Shown: positions 1 through 6,379 of the stretch, in pieces
Numbering within the stretch: position 1 is the stretch's first letter
How the letters are laid out: the number at the start of each line of letters is the position of its first letter
Source: Verrucomicrobiota bacterium
GTDB taxonomy: Bacteria > Verrucomicrobiota > Verrucomicrobiia > Opitutales > Seribacteraceae
Assembly: GCA_014382645.1 (NCBI GenBank)
Contig: JACNJI010000185.1
Coordinates: 1 to 9,047 of the forward strand
Direction of reading: 5' to 3'
Length of the DNA: 9,047 bases
The notes under the pieces: generated by a model
Seen by the model: only the letters and a program-made list of their open reading frames with translations
What the model was told of the DNA's origin: nothing
The model's database searches: none
Made by a program: the position numbers and the translations under genes

Positions 1-453
1 TGAACGGGCATGCGCCACGCCGAGGGCGACCCAGGCATTTGGGTGCTCAGGGTCAAGTTTAACGAGGCGGCGCAAGTGGCGTATTGCGTCATCAAGTTTG
101 CCCTTGTCGCTCAATGCCATCCCGAGATTGAAGAGCGCGACTTCATCATCGGCGTTCACAAGCAGTGCTGCTTCGAGCAAGGAGATTCCTCGGTCAAATT
201 CCCCGCGCGTCAGGAGGTCGACGGCTCGGTCTACGAGGGGCTGAAGCGGGGTTTCTGATGCCCATCGCAAGATGATGGTGTCCTGGGTGATTGCGATCTC
301 CGATGCGCCGGCGCCACGGATGAACTTTTCCTCAAAATGTTCCCGGATCGCTTGGCGCAACACATCTCCCTCAAGCGCCCGCTGGTCTGCAGGCAGCTGG
401 GAAAGGTCAAAATCGCGAATCGCGATCTGGGTTTCATGGGGTTCGTCAGTCAT
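1..453 (-). CDS. TPR-repeat protein, C-terminal part beyond the left edge
   Basis: The minus-strand frame starting with ATG at 453-451 stays open for 151 codons to base 1, so the gene is incomplete. It begins MTDEPHETQIAIRDFDLSQL. The last third shows tetratricopeptide signature spacing: one repeat around residues 77-105 (RAVDLLTRGEFDRGISLLEA), a second around 107-137 (ALFNLGMALSDKGKLDDAI, ending KLDPEHP), and a third beginning NAWVALGVAHA at the edge. TPRs are protein-protein interaction scaffolds. There is no signal peptide, so it is probably cytoplasmic. Its ATG overlaps the end of the preceding gene by 8 bases, which suggests an operon with translational coupling. The start is supported by that overlap; no Shine-Dalgarno motif is visible. 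What the missing C-terminus carries is unknown, so no specific function is assigned. Confidence 0.8.
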   Translation of the reverse strand, partial: MTDEPHETQIAIRDFDLSQLPADQRALEGDVLRQAIREHFEEKFIRGAGASEIAITQDTIILRWASETPLQPLVDRAVDLLTRGEFDRGISLLEAALLVNADDEVALFNLGMALSDKGKLDDAIRHLRRLVKLDPEHPNAWVALGVAHARS

Positions 454-1192
454 CGAGCGAATGTTGCTGAAAATGGAAATATTGATTGAGGTGGAGGCGA
501 TCCGCCCAGGCGCTGATCAACTCGCGATCACGTTCTGGGGAATCAGGGACTTTGCCAAGAGAGTCGCACAGATCCGCAGCTACGTCGGAGTAGCCGAGGG
601 CGTCGAAAGGGACGGCATACCTCGGTTCGCCCAGCAGGTTTGCCCAGAACCGCGCGAACGCCGCGTTCATCGAGGTGTTCGCATCGACGAGGGGGCGCGG
701 AAACTTCGCGCGTATGCCCGGATCGAGGGAGGCCTCATTCTGAGCAAGCTGGGCACGAGCAGATGCGTCCTGCTCATCGACGAGATCGGGGAATTCGCTC
801 CGCATCGACCCGTCGATCCGCATACCCACTGAATACGTTCGGAGTTGGGTGATCAAGTGATCAACAAGCGAGGGTGCCAGCTCATCTGGCAGGGCGTCCA
901 TGCCAAGTTCCTCGATCGCCAGCTTCTTCTCCTCGGCGGTGGCGATGACGTCGAATCGATCTTAAGCGCGACAGGAGAACATCCGCACGATGAAGCACAG
1001 CTGATAGGCGATCAGGTAGTTCACCGACGCTCCGCCGGGTTTGTAGCGGACGAGATGAAATGGCGATGCGCCCCGGGCAATGCTCACCGTAGCGAGATTC
1101 TGCAGCGCAGGATCCTCGCGGACAACGACGCTGCGTCCGGACAGCTGTTCGGTCTTGGCAATGATCTCTTGGATTGGTTGGGATAACGGCAC
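446..1192 (-). pseudogene. Unrecognised conserved-looking protein gene interrupted by an in-frame TAA
   Basis: One minus-strand frame runs from a GTG at 1192-1190 to a TGA at 448-446 (248 sense-length codons), broken only by a TAA at 964-962 (codon 77). The first piece reads MPLSQPIQEIIAKTEQLSGR and ends NYLIAYQLCFIVRMFSCRA. The frame then continues directly as DRFDVIATAEEKKLAIEELG and MDALPDELAPSLVDHLITQL. Coding character persists on both sides with no frame change, so a single G-to-T change (GAA to TAA) is the simplest explanation. The downstream part could restart at ATG 901-899 (151 codons). The gene starts 5 bases after the regulator's stop and overlaps the TPR gene by 8 bases, so it is the middle gene of a three-gene operon. 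I see no HExxH or other catalytic motif and do not recognise the family. The alternative is a sequencing error in an otherwise intact gene. Confidence 0.7.
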
Positions 1193-1197
1193 GATGC

Positions 1198-1416
1198 TTA
1201 TTTTCGCTGCTCAGACTCGTCATGCGACTCCCGAGCGATATCCGACATCAGTCGCTCTAGCAGCAGAAGCGCGGAGCCACTGGGGTTCCTTGAACCCTGC
1301 TCCCACGCCTCGTCGGTGCGAGGAGAGACGGCGCATTGCTCCGCGAGCCATGCCCGAGTCTTTCCTAGCCCCTGCCGCCAACGCATGATGTCTTCAGGCG
1401 CAAATCGGTTTGGCAC
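1198..1416 (-). CDS. XRE-like helix-turn-helix regulator (72 aa)
   Basis: This small DNA-binding protein begins at GTG 1416-1414, preceded on the minus strand by AGGA (1427-1424) at 7-base spacing, one of the few credible ribosome sites in the window. Residues 7-41 form a helix-turn-helix: PEDIMRWRQGLGKTRAWLAE is followed by the recognition-helix region VSPRTDEAWEQG, the usual XRE/Cro layout with the W-E-x-G ending. NPSGSALLLLERL then forms the closing helix. The length fits single-domain XRE regulators and antitoxin-type repressors. It is the first gene of the operon containing the interrupted unknown gene and the TPR gene, with only 5 bases to the next start. It probably autoregulates through the inverted repeat just upstream. 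HTH identity is firm; its target and partner are inference. Confidence 0.82.
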   Translation of the reverse strand: MPNRFAPEDIMRWRQGLGKTRAWLAEQCAVSPRTDEAWEQGSRNPSGSALLLLERLMSDIARESHDESEQRK

Positions 1417-1424
1417 ACAGGAGT

Positions 1425-1440
1425 CCTACAATGTCGTAGG
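1425..1440. promoter_or_regulatory. Candidate operator for the HTH operon (inverted repeat)
   Basis: CCTAC-AATGTC-GTAGG is a perfect 5-bp inverted repeat with a 6-base centre. It lies 8 bases upstream of the GTG of the helix-turn-helix gene and overlaps its AGGA ribosome site. Small XRE regulators commonly repress their own operon from such palindromes. No convincing -35/-10 pair is visible around it, so the operator role is inference. Confidence 0.35.
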
Positions 1441-1561
1441 TGCGGAAGCAAGCCCCATTGATGACTCTGGAACGAGTGCAATTAGGCATCAGAACGCCTC
1501 AACACGACGCGATCCGTGATCGCCGATGCCGCGCAGAGTGCCCTACGAATGGAGTGGCTAG

Positions 1562-2044
1562 CCTAGCCGTCATTCGCTTGCCCATCGCAGTCCTCCTCGA
1601 AACGCGAAGGGAGAGGCGGAGGGAATTGGGATTGTTTACTGCAGCACGCGGACGAACTCGCAGGGCCAGCAGGTTGAGCGCGAAAAGGACCTGCAGATTC
1701 TTTTCAAGTTGGTGTGGGAAGGCTCGCCGAGTTCTGCGGATGCAGAGGTCAACAACGGGCGTGGACCGGTAGACTTTAAGATCTCGCGGGGCGCAAGTGA
1801 TTCCACTCTGGTTGAGTTCAAGCTCGCTAGCAATTCCAAGTTGGAGAGGAATCTTGAGAATCAGGTTGGAATTTATGAGAAGGCGAACAGCACCACTCCA
1901 TCTTTCAAAGTGATTCTGTTTTTCACTCACTCTGAGGGTCAGAAAGTGAAACGGATCATTCAACGCATCAAGGCGCCGGATGATGCGGGGATCATTTTGA
2001 TCGACGCGCGCAAGGATAACAAACCATCTGCCTCAAAGGCATGA
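1562..2044 (+). pseudogene. PD-(D/E)XK nuclease-like protein, C-terminal fragment
   Basis: The frame is open from 1562 (after a TAG at 1559-1561) to a TGA at 2042-2044, about 160 codons. It has no ATG or GTG start before residue-level homology-like sequence appears; the first permissive codons are TTG 1709 and GTG 1712, already inside the domain. Coding character is clear from about 1622 (IVYCSTRTNSQGQQVEREKD). The core GPVDFKISRGASDSTLVEFK shows the acidic residue at 1772-1774 and E-x-K at 1814-1822, the D...ExK spacing of PD-(D/E)XK nucleases. It then runs through LASNSKLERNLENQVGIYEK and closes with IILIDARKDNKPSASKA. Position directly before an hsdR start suggests an accessory of a type I restriction locus. 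The absence of a start and of any upstream coding points to 5' truncation or frameshift. Nuclease activity is inferred from the motif only. Confidence 0.6.
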
Positions 2045-2124
2045 ACATGATTCAAGCCACTGAGAACACTTCCGGCACTGCGTTTCCAGGAGCTGAAACC
2101 CCAAATAGAACCTTTTCGCAATAG
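2041..2124 (+). CDS. Possible 27-codon leader ORF between the nuclease fragment and hsdR
   Basis: An ATG at 2041 overlaps the preceding TGA (ATGA) and opens MNMIQATENTSGTAFPGAET followed by PNRTFSQ, ending in TAG at 2122-2124. It is in the same frame as the hsdR ATG at 2131. The ATGA overlap is typical of translational coupling, so it may only pass ribosomes to hsdR, or be an N-terminal extension broken by the TAG. No similarity is recognised, and chance is quite possible. Confidence 0.15.
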   Translation: MNMIQATENTSGTAFPGAETPNRTFSQ

Positions 2125-2130
2125 AACGGT

Positions 2131-2388
2131 ATGCCCGCACCTTCCTCCAACGAAGTCCCCATCAGCCAGATTCCCGCTCTGCAACTGTTGCAGAAGTTGG
2201 GTTACACCTACTTGAGCCCCGAAGAGGTCGCTCTCGAACGTCGTGGTAAACAGCGTTTCGTGCTGCTCGAAGGCATCTTGGCAAAGCAGCTCAGGCGGCT
2301 GAACAGTTTCGAAATACGTGGGCAGCAGCACAAGTTTTCAGATGAGAGCATCGCCAAGGCCATCGACATCGTCCGAACCGCACCGTGA
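2131..2388 (+). pseudogene. hsdR: Type I restriction enzyme R subunit, N-terminal fragment only
   Basis: The ATG at 2131 opens an 85-codon frame whose residues 12-81 follow the usual start of HsdR: IPALQLLQKLGYTYLSPEEV, then VLLEGILAKQLRRLN, and FSDESIAKAIDIVR. HsdR proteins are the ATP-dependent translocase and nuclease subunits of type I restriction systems and are normally about 800-1100 residues. Here the match stops at about residue 82 and the frame ends three codons later in a composition-shifted region. The PD-(D/E)XK nuclease and helicase domains are therefore missing and the product cannot be functional. No hsdM or hsdS is present. The break coincides with the broken end of the oppositely oriented secreted-protein gene, so one rearrangement removed the rest. 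Confidence 0.8.
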
Positions 2389-2400
2389 TAGGCGCCGACC
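2375..2400. other. Rearrangement junction between hsdR and secreted-protein fragments
   Basis: HsdR-like sequence on the plus strand stops at about 2378, and the secreted-protein frame on the minus strand ceases to look native at about 2390, becoming antisense of hsdR beyond that. Two unrelated genes, reading toward each other, are truncated at the same place. G+C rises from about 52% at 2281-2340 to over 80% at 2461-2580 (hand counts). No insertion sequence or target-site duplication is visible, so an illegitimate deletion, inversion or assembly join are all possible. Confidence 0.6.
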
Positions 2401-3110
2401 GGCGGCCTTTGCGTAAGCGCCTCGACGACGAACGAGTCATTCCAGTTATTGCCCACGTAGGCGGTCGCCGCGGCGTCGGCCCCCGGCCCGCCGTCGCGAG
2501 TCAGCATTTCGGCGCCGCACCATCCGCCGCCGGCCGCGATGCCCCGCACCCCCGCGCGCCGCCGCCCTTCGAGGTCGGTCCAGACGATGCCGAACGCCTC
2601 GCCGACGCCCGAGCCCACCAGCATCGTCGGCGTCTTTCCGGGCAGGCTCGCCACGGCCACGGCCGGCCCGAAGTCGTTGAGCCAGCCGCCGCGTCCGTCG
2701 GGGGTGTCCCAGGGCGGATTCCCCGCCGTGTAGAACGGCAGTTCATACCGAAGTTCCACCGGGTCGCGGACGAGGCCGCGGACCACGTAGTTGCCTGGGG
2801 CCACGGGCTCGCCCTCGAAGCGGAACACCGGTTGTGCATGCACCCGCACCGGCACGTGGTCGTCCAGACCGTCCCATTCGACCACATGTTCGCCGGCCGC
2901 GAACGGCGTTTCCGCGATCAGGTTCCGTACGCGGTTGCCGTTGAGGTCATCCAGAACCAATGTTACCAGGGCAGGCTTTTCGAGCTTGAAGTGAATCGGG
3001 ATCGGCGGCGCGTCCTCCGCCCCAGCGGAAAACGCAGAGCACATCAAAAAGAACACTGTCGCGAGGACGATGATCTTTCCATAAGTCTGGTTCTTGATCT
3101 GTCCTATCAT
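2390..3110 (-). pseudogene. Secreted protein with FlgD-Ig-like domain, 5' fragment
   Basis: Starting at ATG 3110-3108, the product has a typical signal peptide: lysines at 6 and 12, the hydrophobic run IIVLATVFFLMCSAF, and a likely signal peptidase I site after SAGA (residue 31). Residues about 38-78 (VTLVLDDLNGNRVRNL, then FAAGEHVVEWDG) match the FlgD-type Ig-like beta-sandwich found in many exported proteins. The rest (YELPFYTAGNPPWDTPDGRG, PTMLVGSGVGEAFGIVWTDL) resembles the start of a beta-propeller or export-linked enzyme domain that I cannot name. Native sequence ends near residue 240. The open frame continues to 2208, but those last roughly 60 codons are the antisense of hsdR. The 3' part of the gene is lost. 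Function is unknown beyond export and carbohydrate or surface-related context. Confidence 0.65.
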
Positions 3111-3139
3111 TTGGCTGGATCGATATCAAGGCTCCCGTA

Positions 3140-5269
3140 ATGCAGGGCGCAAGCTATAAAATTGAACAGCCGATTTACAATCCCATCACCCATGGCACAT
3201 TTACTAAAGACGGTGTGACTCTTGAGTTTCGCGCAAAAGTGATGGCGACCGCCAATATTGGCTGGATTGAGCTTGAGGCTAAAGGGAAGCCCTTGGAGAT
3301 TGAAATCTCTACGCAATTGACAGACGTGGAGCTCCTGTTGCCACAGATCGGCATCACGGCATCGCGTCGCAGTTCGGGTATAGAGGAGGATACCCTCTGG
3401 CTGCGCCGACACTATGATGACCACGTTGACATCGAATCGGGCATGGCCGCCGCCGTTCGAGTTTTTGACGATAAGGGCAAGCAGATAAAACCCTGGACGC
3501 CGCGGCCACTCGTAAAACCTGAACCCAATACCCGTGAACCGCAAGTTATTAGCAAGATCAATTGGACCCAGGCATTCGAGCCGGCGAAGGCACTGGGCGC
3601 CACCCAAAAGATCACGCTTAAGCCAGGCCATCCGGTGACCTTCTTGATAGCCGTCGACAGTGTTTTCAACAACAAGGAATATCAAAAAGAGGCAGTCGCA
3701 TTGGTGCGCGACACAACACCCACACGACTGGAAACCCTGCAGCAGGAGCATGCCGCCTGGTGGGCTGAGTATTGGAATAAATCCTTGGTTTCGATTCCAC
3801 AGAAAGTCATTGAGAAAGATTACTACAGATCGCTCTATGTGCTGGGTAGCGCGTATCGCCTCAGCGGATTTCCTCCGGGGCTCTTTGGCCTCTGGGTTCT
3901 GACTGAAGGACCCGAATGGAATGGTGATTATCACCTGAATTACAATCATAACGCGCCGACATACGGGATGTTTTCGGCCAATAGGATCGAACAGGCTGAC
4001 GTCGCGACCGAGCCGTATCTCGACTTCCTGCCACGCGCCAAGCGCTACGCTAAGGAACTGTGGGATAAAAAAGGTGTTTTTTTCCCGGTTGGCATCGGCC
4101 CTAAAGGGATTGATTGCACCTACAATCACCAGGCCATCGATGGTCGTTATGGAAATAAACGGCGAGCAAACAAGAAGGTGACGGATCATGGACAGAAAAG
4201 TAACGCGTCGGAATCGTTGACACCCGTCAATTTGCGATTTCGTTCAACATGGGATCCCGAGTACGCGAAAAAATACTATCCCTTCGTGGCCGCCGCGGCT
4301 GAATTCTGGGTGGATTATCTCAAATTTGAGCCTACTTCGGTCACAAATGTACCGTTTCCAGGATCGCTTAGAAAGCCAGGAGAATGTCGTTACGTGCTTT
4401 ACGATCACTCAGTCCACGAAGGGAGCGGGCCGAACGTAAACGGCACAGCCGCCCTGGGGCTGATTCGCATGAATTTCAAGCTAGCCCTGGGTATGAGCGA
4501 ATTGCTTGGTGTAGATGCGGACCTGAGGGAAAAGCGCCAACACATCCTTAATCATCTTTCTGGATATGCAACGTGGACCATACCTGAAGCGTGGAAAGCC
4601 AACAAACATATGGGCAAACATGTAGGGACCAAGGTTTTTCGTTATGCTGAGGCGGGCAAGGACTGGAACGGCAACAACACGTTGGGCATCCAGAATATGT
4701 TTCCGGCGGGGCAAATCGGACTGGAGTCAGGTCCCGAGATACTCCATCTGTCGCGAGAAATGGTGAGGGTGATGAACCGATGGCATGATTTTAACGGCTG
4801 TAACAGTTTTTATCCAGCGGCGGTTAGAGTGGGCTATGATTCATCGGAAATTCTCACCAATCTGGAACGATGGGCGGCGGGGAAGACAGCCAACGGCATG
4901 AAACATGGCAGAAACGCGCACGGCGTGGAAAGCTGTACTCCTTCGATCGTTACGATCAACATGATGCTATGCATGGGCCATCAGGACGTGTTGCGCGTCT
5001 TTCATGCCTGGCCGAATGAGTTGGACGCTGCGTTTGAGAATTTACGTGCCTTTGGCGCATTCCTCGTATCGAGTCGACTCCGCGGCGGCACGGTGAAATA
5101 TGTACGCATTATCAGCGAGCGTGGCAGGAAATGTACGATCCAGAACCCCTGGCCGGGCCAACAGGTTACGGTCATACGTGGAAACGGTAAGACCGAAACT
5201 ATCAAGGGCGAGCGTTTTACCATCGACACAAGGGTTGACGAAAAACTGCGATTGGTCCCTCAAAGGTAA
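3140..5269 (+). CDS. GH95-like glycoside hydrolase, N-terminally truncated (709 aa)
   Basis: The frame encodes most of a GH95-type glycosidase, a family containing inverting alpha-L-fucosidases and alpha-L-galactosidases with an (alpha/alpha)6 barrel. Residues 1-200 are the remainder of the N-terminal beta-sandwich. EHAAWWAEYWNKSL (about 202-215) opens the catalytic part. GDYHLNYNHNAPTYGMFSAN carries the N-x-N pair (N267, N269), E427 lies in HEGSGPNVNG, and E597 in GVESCTPS. By eye these match the catalytic Asn pair, acid and base positions of GH95, with Glu replacing the usual Asp base; this alignment is tentative. AFENLRAFGAFLVSSRLRGG and NPWPGQQV match the C-terminal sandwich. Relatives carry a signal peptide and more N-terminal sequence. 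Here the same frame continues upstream only to 3098 (GWIDIKAPV looks native), where it meets the opposite-strand secreted gene. ATG 3140 is therefore probably internal and the protein unsecreted. Substrate is not deducible. Confidence 0.72.
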   Translation: MQGASYKIEQPIYNPITHGTFTKDGVTLEFRAKVMATANIGWIELEAKGKPLEIEISTQLTDVELLLPQIGITASRRSSGIEEDTLWLRRHYDDHVDIESGMAAAVRVFDDKGKQIKPWTPRPLVKPEPNTREPQVISKINWTQAFEPAKALGATQKITLKPGHPVTFLIAVDSVFNNKEYQKEAVALVRDTTPTRLETLQQEHAAWWAEYWNKSLVSIPQKVIEKDYYRSLYVLGSAYRLSGFPPGLFGLWVLTEGPEWNGDYHLNYNHNAPTYGMFSANRIEQADVATEPYLDFLPRAKRYAKELWDKKGVFFPVGIGPKGIDCTYNHQAIDGRYGNKRRANKKVTDHGQKSNASESLTPVNLRFRSTWDPEYAKKYYPFVAAAAEFWVDYLKFEPTSVTNVPFPGSLRKPGECRYVLYDHSVHEGSGPNVNGTAALGLIRMNFKLALGMSELLGVDADLREKRQHILNHLSGYATWTIPEAWKANKHMGKHVGTKVFRYAEAGKDWNGNNTLGIQNMFPAGQIGLESGPEILHLSREMVRVMNRWHDFNGCNSFYPAAVRVGYDSSEILTNLERWAAGKTANGMKHGRNAHGVESCTPSIVTINMMLCMGHQDVLRVFHAWPNELDAAFENLRAFGAFLVSSRLRGGTVKYVRIISERGRKCTIQNPWPGQQVTVIRGNGKTETIKGERFTIDTRVDEKLRLVPQR

Positions 5270-5292
5270 TACACCTTCTTGCCAGGGATACT

Positions 5293-5607
5293 GTGGCCGA
5301 TAAGTATGTTTCGTATAAGGCCGGTTCCAACAGGTGTGTGCCCGTACCGGCTGAAAAGCGATTTTCTATCAATTGGGGTCGAATCCTCCTGATATGGGTG
5401 ACGATGACTTTGCCGTTTTGGTATTATGTGTCCGGGCCCGTACTTTTTCTTTTCCCAGGGTTGTATAAGTTCAACATTGATGAAACAGATAAATGGAGAT
5501 TTTTAAGGGATGATTCTCCTTTGATGGCAGGCCCCATATCAGGTTTCTCTGCCTCAGTCCCAGCTTCTATCCTTACTCTTAGACTCTCAATCAGTTACTT
5601 GGAGTAG
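5293..5607 (+). CDS. Hypothetical small membrane protein (104 aa)
   Basis: A frame from GTG 5293 begins 23 bases after the GH95-like stop. It has a basic, polar first 27 residues and then a hydrophobic stretch (residues about 31-54, ILLIWVTMTLPFWYYVSGPV followed by LFLFPG) long enough for one or two membrane passes. A charged segment follows (FNIDETDKWRFLRDDSP). The last 25 residues (SASVPASILTLRLSISYLE) look low in coding character, so the true protein may have been cut and continue into junk. No ribosome site is seen. The region is AT-rich compared with both neighbours. I do not recognise the family; it may be a remnant or chance. Confidence 0.3.
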   Translation: MADKYVSYKAGSNRCVPVPAEKRFSINWGRILLIWVTMTLPFWYYVSGPVLFLFPGLYKFNIDETDKWRFLRDDSPLMAGPISGFSASVPASILTLRLSISYLE

Positions 5608-5659
5608 GTCGGCATTCCCTTTTGCGACGAACAGGGCCGCTACGCCGATTTTCACCGAC

Positions 5660-6073
5660 GTGAATTTGTTGCCCTTGGGCGACTCCGTCCGCAATCTCCC
5701 CGCAGAAGAAAATTTGACTCATATATTGACCCACATTTCAGGCAAAACCTGTCGAAACGGGTCGCGGGTTGTCGCAACCGACCAGTCGACTGAAACCACT
5801 GAAACCTCAGTAACAGTGGGGGATAGACTGGCATTGTCGAAATCTGACGACTTTGAGAGTTTTGTGGAGATGGCGGGAGGCGAATCCGTAGGGGTAGGGG
5901 AGGCAACCCCAGTGGACAAGCGTGATTCGGCTCATTCACCGAAGGCGTTGACTCATATATTGACCAACTTCACTGACGCGGACCGTCGCATGCTGTCGCA
6001 AATAGTCGAAAGATGGGGTGATTTCAGCGAGGAGTTGAAGAGGGCGGTTCTGGCGGTTGTTGGGTACTGCTAA
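5660..6073 (+). CDS. Doubtful ORF made largely of tRNA-derived repeat
   Basis: A 137-codon frame from GTG 5660 contains two copies of LTHILT (from the 18-bp repeat at 5714 and 5948) and the repeat copy A peptide VGVGEATPVDKRD. It ends DADRRMLSQIVERWGDFSEE then LKRAVLAVVGYC, a plausible amphipathic helix pair. The centre (RNGSRVVATDQSTETTETSV) looks non-native. Similar short peptides containing antisense-tRNA sequence next to a W-x-x-(L/F)-x-E-x-(I/L)-(R/K)-x-x-(I/V) tail are, to my recollection, frequent in planctomycete genomes, so this is more likely a dispersed element than a functional gene. If real, it would be a small soluble protein of unknown role. It overlaps the start of the next remnant by 17 bases. 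Confidence 0.25.
   Translation: MNLLPLGDSVRNLPAEENLTHILTHISGKTCRNGSRVVATDQSTETTETSVTVGDRLALSKSDDFESFVEMAGGESVGVGEATPVDKRDSAHSPKALTHILTNFTDADRRMLSQIVERWGDFSEELKRAVLAVVGYC
5714..5731 (+). repeat. Isolated copy of the 18-bp repeat core TTGACTCATATATTGACC
   Basis: The exact 18-mer TTGACTCATATATTGACC occurs here, at 5948-5965 and at 8928-8945. The latter two are the right ends of the 124-bp repeat copies; here the sequence to its left is only vaguely similar, so this may be the end of a third, decayed repeat unit. In all three places the frame LTHILT is open. Confidence 0.75.
5845..5968 (+). repeat. 124-bp direct repeat, copy A (degenerate tRNA 3' end)
   Basis: Aligned without gaps to 8825-8948, it differs at about 22 of 124 positions by hand count (about 82% identity). 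The right third is the best conserved (GGCGTTGACTCATATATTGACCAAC is shared exactly). The tRNA-like part is worn: on the minus strand the T-loop reads GGATTCGCCTCC rather than GGTTCGATTCC, and CCACA replaces CCACCA. A GGGG-AGGCAA-CCCC hairpin is kept. Together with copy B it brackets the TPR-redoxin gene in direct orientation. Confidence 0.8.
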
Positions 6074-6248
6074 AAAAAGATTATTCGGTAGCTCTTTTAA
6101 GACTTATCAAGTGTGGTTTGATCGGGATGGGAAGGTTGAAAAAGTCTTTCGTCACGAAAAAGGCAAACCAAGTGCCACCCTCGCTCCATCCCCCTGGCAA
6201 TCCCAACCCTTGACCCTCGACCAAAGAGGCGCTTGGATCGGGGGATGA
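6057..6248 (+). pseudogene. Possible remnant of an unidentified gene
   Basis: Within this 63-codon frame (TTG start), the segment at about 6075-6160 reads KRLFGSSFKTYQVWFDRDGK then VEKVFRHEKGK. This looks like a genuine protein C-terminal strand-turn-strand, whereas the following PSATLAPSPWQSQPLTLDQR does not. It may be the 3' scrap of a gene brought in with the cassette. There is no believable start, and no family is assigned. Confidence 0.2.
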
Positions 6249-6379
6249 AAGTTTCGCTATTCGCTCCGTTTGTTGGTCTGCTCCGAATTGGGTGTGGGGA
6301 ACAGGCGCAGAAGAAAGCCGTAGGGCGGTGCGAACAGTCACCGTAGATTTCGCCTTTAACACTAGATCCGCACAAATTC

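Noticed and set aside
272..832. 186-codon plus-strand open frame
   Set aside because: It is antisense to the minus-strand operon genes, which overlap each other correctly and show TPR motifs.
1556..1568. Palindrome GGCTAG-C-CTAGCC
   Set aside because: It is short, has a one-base centre and no clear relation to a start or end of a gene; a chance occurrence is likely.
1499..1963. 154-codon minus-strand open frame
   Set aside because: It lies opposite the PD-(D/E)XK frame, whose motif and composition are convincing; the minus product looks like antisense sequence.
3107..4189. 360-codon minus-strand open frame
   Set aside because: It is antisense to the GH95-like gene, which shows clear family motifs in the plus frame; the minus product has no recognisable domains.
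5845..5968. Integron attC site
   Set aside because: I could not find paired RYYYAAC and GTTRRRY boxes in the right order; the tRNA-3'-end explanation accounts for the sequence better.
6210..6238. Promoter TTGACC with 17-base spacer and TTGGAT before the TPR-redoxin gene
   Set aside because: The -10 element matches only half of the consensus and the sequence lies in possible gene remnant; not strong enough to list.
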